Origin: Candidatus Neomarinimicrobiota bacterium | Lineage (GTDB): Bacteria; Fidelibacterota; Marinisomatia; SCGC-AAA003-L08; TS1B11 | Direction: 5' to 3' | Assembly (NCBI GenBank): GCA_022560655.1 | Contig: JADFSS010000009.1 | Location: forward strand, 1-49,781 | Length of the DNA stretch: 49,781 bases | In this document: piece after piece, positions 46,152-49,781 of the stretch | How the letters are laid out: each line of letters opens with the position of its first letter | Position numbering within the stretch: position 1 is the stretch's first letter | Notes under the pieces: model-generated | Databases searched by the model: none | What the model was told of the DNA's origin: nothing | The model's input: the letters and a program-made list of their open reading frames with translations, nothing else | Made by a program: the position numbers and the translations under genes

Positions 46152-47138
46152 TCACGAACTCTCAGCGATGGCCGCTTCAATACGAATCGCCACATCGAGG
46201 GCTGCCCGGGCCGAATAGCCGTCTACCACCGGTTTTTCCAGGCCCGCCGCCGACCGGATGAAATTGCCCAGCTCCAGGTGCAGCGCATTGCTCTCAATGA
46301 TATCGGGCTTTTCGTAGGATATGAGCCGGCGCCGGTCATTGAATTCCAGCGGCATGGTCAGCGTGGCCTCGGGCGGCGATTCGCCTTCTGCTACCAGTCG
46401 GTAGACTTCCGTCAGCTGTTGCAGAAAGTCGACGCTCACGTAGAGTTCGTGCTGAAACAGCCGCAGCTTGCGCATCTGCTTCTGGGAAATGCGGCTGGCC
46501 GTGAGGTTGGCCACCGCACCGTTCTCGAACTCCAGGCGGGCCGTGGCGATATCCACCGAATCGGTGATAACACTGACACCGTTGGCGCGTACAGTTTTCA
46601 GCGGCGATTTTACCAGGTGCAGGACCACGTCAATATCGTGGATCATCAGGTCGAGCACCACGGGAACGTCGCTGCCTCGGGGGGAGAAGGGGGCGAGCCT
46701 GTGTCCTTCGATGAACCGGGGGGCCAGATCGTACTTTTCCAGCGCCTGGACAGCTGGGTTCAGCCGCTCGATATGGCCCACCTGAATGAGCCGGTCCTGC
46801 TGCTCCGCGAGCCGCAACAGCGCATCGGCCTCAGCCAGGGTCTGGCTGATGGGCTTCTCCACGAAGACGTGGCGCCCGGCCCGTAGGGCCTGCTCGGTCA
46901 CCACAAAGTGCTGATCGGTGGGCACCACCACCGATATGGCCTCCGCCGCCGCCAACGTCTCCTCAAGATTGGCGAACCCGTGGACCTGATAGCGTTGACA
47001 GATTGCCTCCTGGGTGGCGCCATTGAGGTCATATATCCCCACCAGATCAGCTGCCGGTATCTGCAGCAGCTGCTCCACATGGTAGCGGCCCAGGTAACCT
47101 ACGCCTACAACGGCGGTGCGTATTTTCTTGTGCCCCAT
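46152..47138 (-). CDS. Gfo/Idh/MocA-family oxidoreductase, first gene of the lipid A operon
   Basis: A 328-residue NAD(P)-dependent sugar oxidoreductase. The N-terminal Rossmann fold reads VVGVGYLGRYHVEQL; the catalytic Lys is in VEKPIS; the C-terminal substrate domain includes DLMIHDIDVVLHL. The frame runs further upstream, but ATG 47138 matches the family start. Its place directly before lpxB recalls GnnA, which oxidises UDP-GlcNAc at C3 so that GnnB can make a 3-amino sugar for lipid A. No gnnB-like aminotransferase or lpxA is in the window, so that role is a hypothesis; general nucleotide-sugar oxidation is the safe call. Confidence 0.88.
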   Translation of the reverse strand: MGHKKIRTAVVGVGYLGRYHVEQLLQIPAADLVGIYDLNGATQEAICQRYQVHGFANLEETLAAAEAISVVVPTDQHFVVTEQALRAGRHVFVEKPISQTLAEADALLRLAEQQDRLIQVGHIERLNPAVQALEKYDLAPRFIEGHRLAPFSPRGSDVPVVLDLMIHDIDVVLHLVKSPLKTVRANGVSVITDSVDIATARLEFENGAVANLTASRISQKQMRKLRLFQHELYVSVDFLQQLTEVYRLVAEGESPPEATLTMPLEFNDRRRLISYEKPDIIESNALHLELGNFIRSAAGLEKPVVDGYSARAALDVAIRIEAAIAESS

Positions 47139-47351
47139 TGCCGGGAAATTATGGCCCCGCGCGGGTAATAGCCACCTTCGGCTCCGGCTGATACCGCCAC
47201 AACAGGCTGCCGCACTGGCCAGACGGAACAAGGGTCCGGGCCATATTAGCACTTGCATTTTGCGACGGGGTCGCGGAAATTGGGTTGTCAATGTGGCCGG
47301 CCTTAGCCGGGCGGCCGCTGCACCACCCTCTGACCCGAAACAGGAGTGCAT

Positions 47352-48011
47352 ATGTCGCGGGAATCCCGGGTGCTCATCAGCCGCATCATTGTGGTCCTGG
47401 TCTTTCTATCCAGCCTGCTGGCCCTGACCGCCGGCGATTTTTTTGTCACGTTGATCACCGTGAGCTGGGGGCTGATTCTCTGGCTCCTTTACCTGCTGGC
47501 CGCCCATCTCGGCGCGAACCAGTCCGAGGCCGAGGATTCCACCACCATCATCCACAGCCTGACCAAGGTGACCGCAGGACTCGGCGCTATTCTGGCGGCG
47601 TCAGCCGTCAAGACCTACGGCCTGGAGCAGACCATGTGGGGCAGCTACACGTTCAATATGGGCGGGCTGGCCATGGGACTGGGCCTGCTGGTCCTGACGC
47701 TCCTGCCGCTGGTGATTACCCAGCTCACCAGGCCGCCTGCGACCGCCAAAATGGGCCTGCCAAGTGAGCAGCTGCGCAAAGCCGCAGAAGCGCCCCCGGC
47801 CCCGCCTGAGGCGGGCGCTACGGCGCCAGCGCAAACGGGATATGCCCCAGCCGCCTACCCGCCTTATGAGCAGCCCGGCGGGCCGGTCTATCGCGAGGAT
47901 GATGAGGAGTATGCTGAGGACTACGAACCTGGGGATGAAGATTATGACGCTGAGGAAGAGGATTTTGAGTATGAAGAGGATGACGAAGAAAGCGAGGAAG
48001 AGGCTCCTTGA
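47352..48011 (+). CDS. Membrane protein with highly acidic C-terminal tail
   Basis: A 219-residue protein of unknown function. Three hydrophobic segments fill residues about 10-115 (IIVVLVFLSSLLALTAG; WGLILWLLYLLAAHLG; LGLLVLTLLPLVITQL). A Pro/Ala linker follows, then a tail of about 45 residues made almost entirely of Glu, Asp and Tyr (EDDEEYAEDYEPGDED and similar). The ATG at 47352 has AGGAG 6 bases upstream; a GTG two codons earlier is less likely. It is divergent from the lipid A operon. I recognise no family; low-complexity acidic tails evolve fast and may bind cations or proteins. Confidence 0.8.
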   Translation: MSRESRVLISRIIVVLVFLSSLLALTAGDFFVTLITVSWGLILWLLYLLAAHLGANQSEAEDSTTIIHSLTKVTAGLGAILAASAVKTYGLEQTMWGSYTFNMGGLAMGLGLLVLTLLPLVITQLTRPPATAKMGLPSEQLRKAAEAPPAPPEAGATAPAQTGYAPAAYPPYEQPGGPVYREDDEEYAEDYEPGDEDYDAEEEDFEYEEDDEESEEEAP

Positions 48012-48050
48012 CTCAACAGCCGGGGACCGCTAGCCAATCTTGAACGCCGC

Positions 48051-48836
48051 TCACTTCAAAACCTCGTTGACTCCGTAGACATACCACTCTTTCCACTTCA
48101 ATTTCCGCACCGCTCCCGCACCCGCAAATCCGGCGATATCATCAGGCCCCACCAGTTGGTGATAATAGTTTCGCAGCAGCGGCCGCGCCATGGGCTGGTA
48201 GGACCAGTGCCACGGCTCGTAGGCGTAACCGTGCCCCCTGTCCGGGGGGTAGGCCATGACAAAGCCGAAGCGGGCGGCGTGGCGTTCCAGCCAGGTTAGC
48301 GCGGCCAGACCCTCGCCCCCGCGCCAGTAGTCCCGGTCGGTGCGGTTAAAGTCGAGGTCCGTGCCCCAGTGGTGCCGCGAGGTCCCCGGCGCCGACGAAT
48401 ATTGCAGGATGGCCAGGCAGCGCGCCGTGGTGTCGGGATAATCATGCGCCAGATTGCGCCCCACGGCTAGGCGCTCGCCGGTGAATTTGCTGTCCCAGAT
48501 CATCCGCTGTCCCTGAAAGCTGCGCGTCGCGGAGATCACCACAAGCCGTACGCCATCCCCGGCTGCCTCCTGGACAAGCTCCGCCACCGCCGCCGCTGCA
48601 GCGCTACGCAGGTAGGCGCTCGGGTCGCTTGTCAGCGTTGGTGACAGGCGCACAAAGTCGGGCGTCGTATCCGGCCGGAAGTGCCCCAGCAGATAGGCTT
48701 TCGGCTCAATGGGGAACAGCTTGTGCCGCGTCTGGCTGGATTGGGACTCGTCCTGGGCCGGGGCCGGATGTCCGGCCAGCGATCCCAATACCGCCGCGAG
48801 CAGCAGCCCCAGCTGGCGTTCATAGGGCCCCTGCAT
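48051..48836 (-). CDS. M15-family D-alanyl-D-alanine carboxypeptidase (VanY-like), secreted
   Basis: A 261-residue exported peptidase. A hydrophobic signal (LLLAAVLGSLAGHPAPAQ) precedes the M15B fold. Zinc ligands are His155 and Asp162 in SRHHWGTDLD and His210 in EPWHW, with catalytic Glu207. The region VVISATRSFQGQ is also typical. Such enzymes trim D-alanine from peptidoglycan stem peptides in the periplasm. Its ATG abuts the stop of the upstream membrane-protein gene, so the two are co-transcribed. No van regulatory genes are present, so a housekeeping rather than a resistance role is likely. Confidence 0.9.
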   Translation of the reverse strand: MQGPYERQLGLLLAAVLGSLAGHPAPAQDESQSSQTRHKLFPIEPKAYLLGHFRPDTTPDFVRLSPTLTSDPSAYLRSAAAAAVAELVQEAAGDGVRLVVISATRSFQGQRMIWDSKFTGERLAVGRNLAHDYPDTTARCLAILQYSSAPGTSRHHWGTDLDFNRTDRDYWRGGEGLAALTWLERHAARFGFVMAYPPDRGHGYAYEPWHWSYQPMARPLLRNYYHQLVGPDDIAGFAGAGAVRKLKWKEWYVYGVNEVLK

Positions 48837-49349
48837 CTAGTTCCCGTCGGAGCGGGGAGCGCTGCCCTGCTGCCCAGCCAGCCCCACCATCTCCAGAATG
48901 ATGGCCGTGTTCTCCTTCAGGCAGTTGTGCTGCACTTTCAGCGCCCGCAGAAACAGCCCCATGGAGAGCAGCCAGCCTGCCAGATGCCACCAGTGCGACA
49001 GCGACCGGCGGTCCACCGCGCCGCCGAGGATGAAGGTGACCATCACCGCCAGCGTTACCGCCATCGTGGGGGGGTAGAGCACCCGCTTCAGAGCGATGGA
49101 GCGGCGGTGGAAGACGGGGTCGGCCCCTTCGTCACGCACGTACTCCTTGACGCTCACCCCCGTGCCCACGAAGAAGAACATCACCAGCACCTCCACCGCC
49201 AGAAAGAGGATGCTCACCATGAGGGCCAGCGTCGGATGGTTCATTCCCAGGAACCCACGGGGACCCAGAAATCCGCCGATGCCCACCAGCGTGAGCCCCA
49301 CCAGGGAGACCGCCGAAAACAGGTAGATAGCATACATGAAGATGTACAT
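48837..49349 (-). CDS. Four-helix membrane protein of unknown function
   Basis: A 170-residue protein with about four hydrophobic segments (residues 6-28, 42-64, 95-112, 122-138). Charged loops carry KEYVRDEGADP and FHRRSIALKRVLYPP, and the C-terminal helix contains LKVQHNCLKENTAIILEM. I recognise no named family. It lies directly upstream of the M15 peptidase with no gap between stop and start, suggesting a cell-envelope role. A second ATG at codon 5 is an alternative start. Confidence 0.75.
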   Translation of the reverse strand: MYIFMYAIYLFSAVSLVGLTLVGIGGFLGPRGFLGMNHPTLALMVSILFLAVEVLVMFFFVGTGVSVKEYVRDEGADPVFHRRSIALKRVLYPPTMAVTLAVMVTFILGGAVDRRSLSHWWHLAGWLLSMGLFLRALKVQHNCLKENTAIILEMVGLAGQQGSAPRSDGN

Positions 49350-49417
49350 GATAATTACTTCAAACGGAATAGGCGAACACGGAAAATCCCACTTTCTATT
49401 CGCTTCTACTCAGCAAG

Positions 49418-49781
49418 CTAACGATGGAAACGGTAGACTATCCCAATCGAAAACCCGACTTCCGATAAAGGGACCGTGTGGGCAAGGAGTGTTTTCGATT
49501 GGGGACCGAAAAACGACGATTGTGTAGTAAATGTCATCGCGGGTATCTGAACTGGGGGCGAATATCTAGCCGCTACAGATAATCTGAGTAGAAACCTGCT
49601 CGAAAGAACTCGGTCGTGGCGCCATCTCACATAGGCCCCCAGATGACCCTTTTGTACTTTGTAATAATGTTGCCCGTAGGATTCAGGGGCCCCAGGATAA
49701 CCAATTTCGGACTCAACTGTTATGTAAGAATAGCTCAAACCAGCACCATAGCCATTCTCAACCTCTGCCCGGCGCGCCCTA
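49418..49781 (-). CDS. Partial outer-membrane-type beta-barrel protein (5' end outside window)
   Basis: The frame is open to the right edge, so the gene begins beyond the window; the first initiation-like codon (TTG at 49738) is probably internal. The visible 120 residues alternate polar and hydrophobic or aromatic positions (NGYGAGLSYSYITVESEIGY; HLGAYVRWRHDRVLSSRFLLRL; VGFSIGIVYRF), the pattern of barrel strands. The end, YRFHR, places Phe two residues before the terminus, close to but not the usual C-terminal Phe. No family is assigned. Confidence 0.6.
   Translation of the reverse strand, partial: RARRAEVENGYGAGLSYSYITVESEIGYPGAPESYGQHYYKVQKGHLGAYVRWRHDRVLSSRFLLRLSVAARYSPPVQIPAMTFTTQSSFFGPQSKTLLAHTVPLSEVGFSIGIVYRFHR

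Overview
The window looks like a piece of a moderately GC-rich, diderm (Gram-negative) bacterial chromosome. The diderm assignment rests on lipid A genes (lpxB, lpxK, a DUF374 acyltransferase), a TonB-ExbB-ExbD-ExbD set, a lipoprotein signal and several outer-membrane-like proteins. The general style (PEP/pyruvate-binding protein without a phosphohistidine domain, diheme reaction-centre-type cytochrome with TPR, FG-GAP/Ig-like secreted giant) fits the Fibrobacteres-Chlorobi-Bacteroidetes neighbourhood, for example a Marinimicrobia-like lineage; this is inference, since no rRNA is present. No rRNA, tRNA, insertion sequence, prophage or CRISPR array was seen.

Layout. 1-1300: end of a surface polysaccharide cluster (glycosyltransferase fragment, rmlC). 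1488-8557: central nitrogen/carbon metabolism on the plus strand (glutamate dehydrogenase, PEP/pyruvate-binding protein, carB). 8597-11671: an MscS channel divergent from a TetR regulator, followed by a decayed RND (MMPL) transporter fused by deletion to the tail of an outer-membrane protein gene. 11779-22777: a long minus-strand block (class V aminotransferase, secreted protein, ligA, RlmD-type methyltransferase, ABC-2 exporter pair, valS, autocleavable repressor). 22902-32269: diheme cytochrome, TolB-like lipoprotein, PspC, phytase-like esterase, pcm, sugar dehydrogenase-like protein, yqgE, homocysteine methyltransferase, and the overlapping marR-mutY-plsC operon. 32295-36942: tonB, two exbD, exbB, an S41 protease and a putative outer-membrane protein. 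37273-43157: a 1223-residue membrane-anchored FG-GAP/Ig-like protein and two overlapping GAPDH genes. 43196-47138: lipid A genes with a Gfo/Idh/MocA oxidoreductase. 47352-49781: membrane proteins, an M15 peptidase and a partial beta-barrel.

The most unusual signals are: (1) a translationally coupled GAPDH pair in which the first copy has lost the catalytic cysteine and a phosphate-binding arginine; (2) an ABC ATPase whose only plausible full-length start is CTG, directly after the stop of the preceding gene; (3) the multiply broken RND transporter/outer-membrane protein fusion downstream of an intact TetR; (4) a MutY with a complete Nudix box in its C-terminal domain; and (5) a promoter plus 35-codon ORF in the valS leader.
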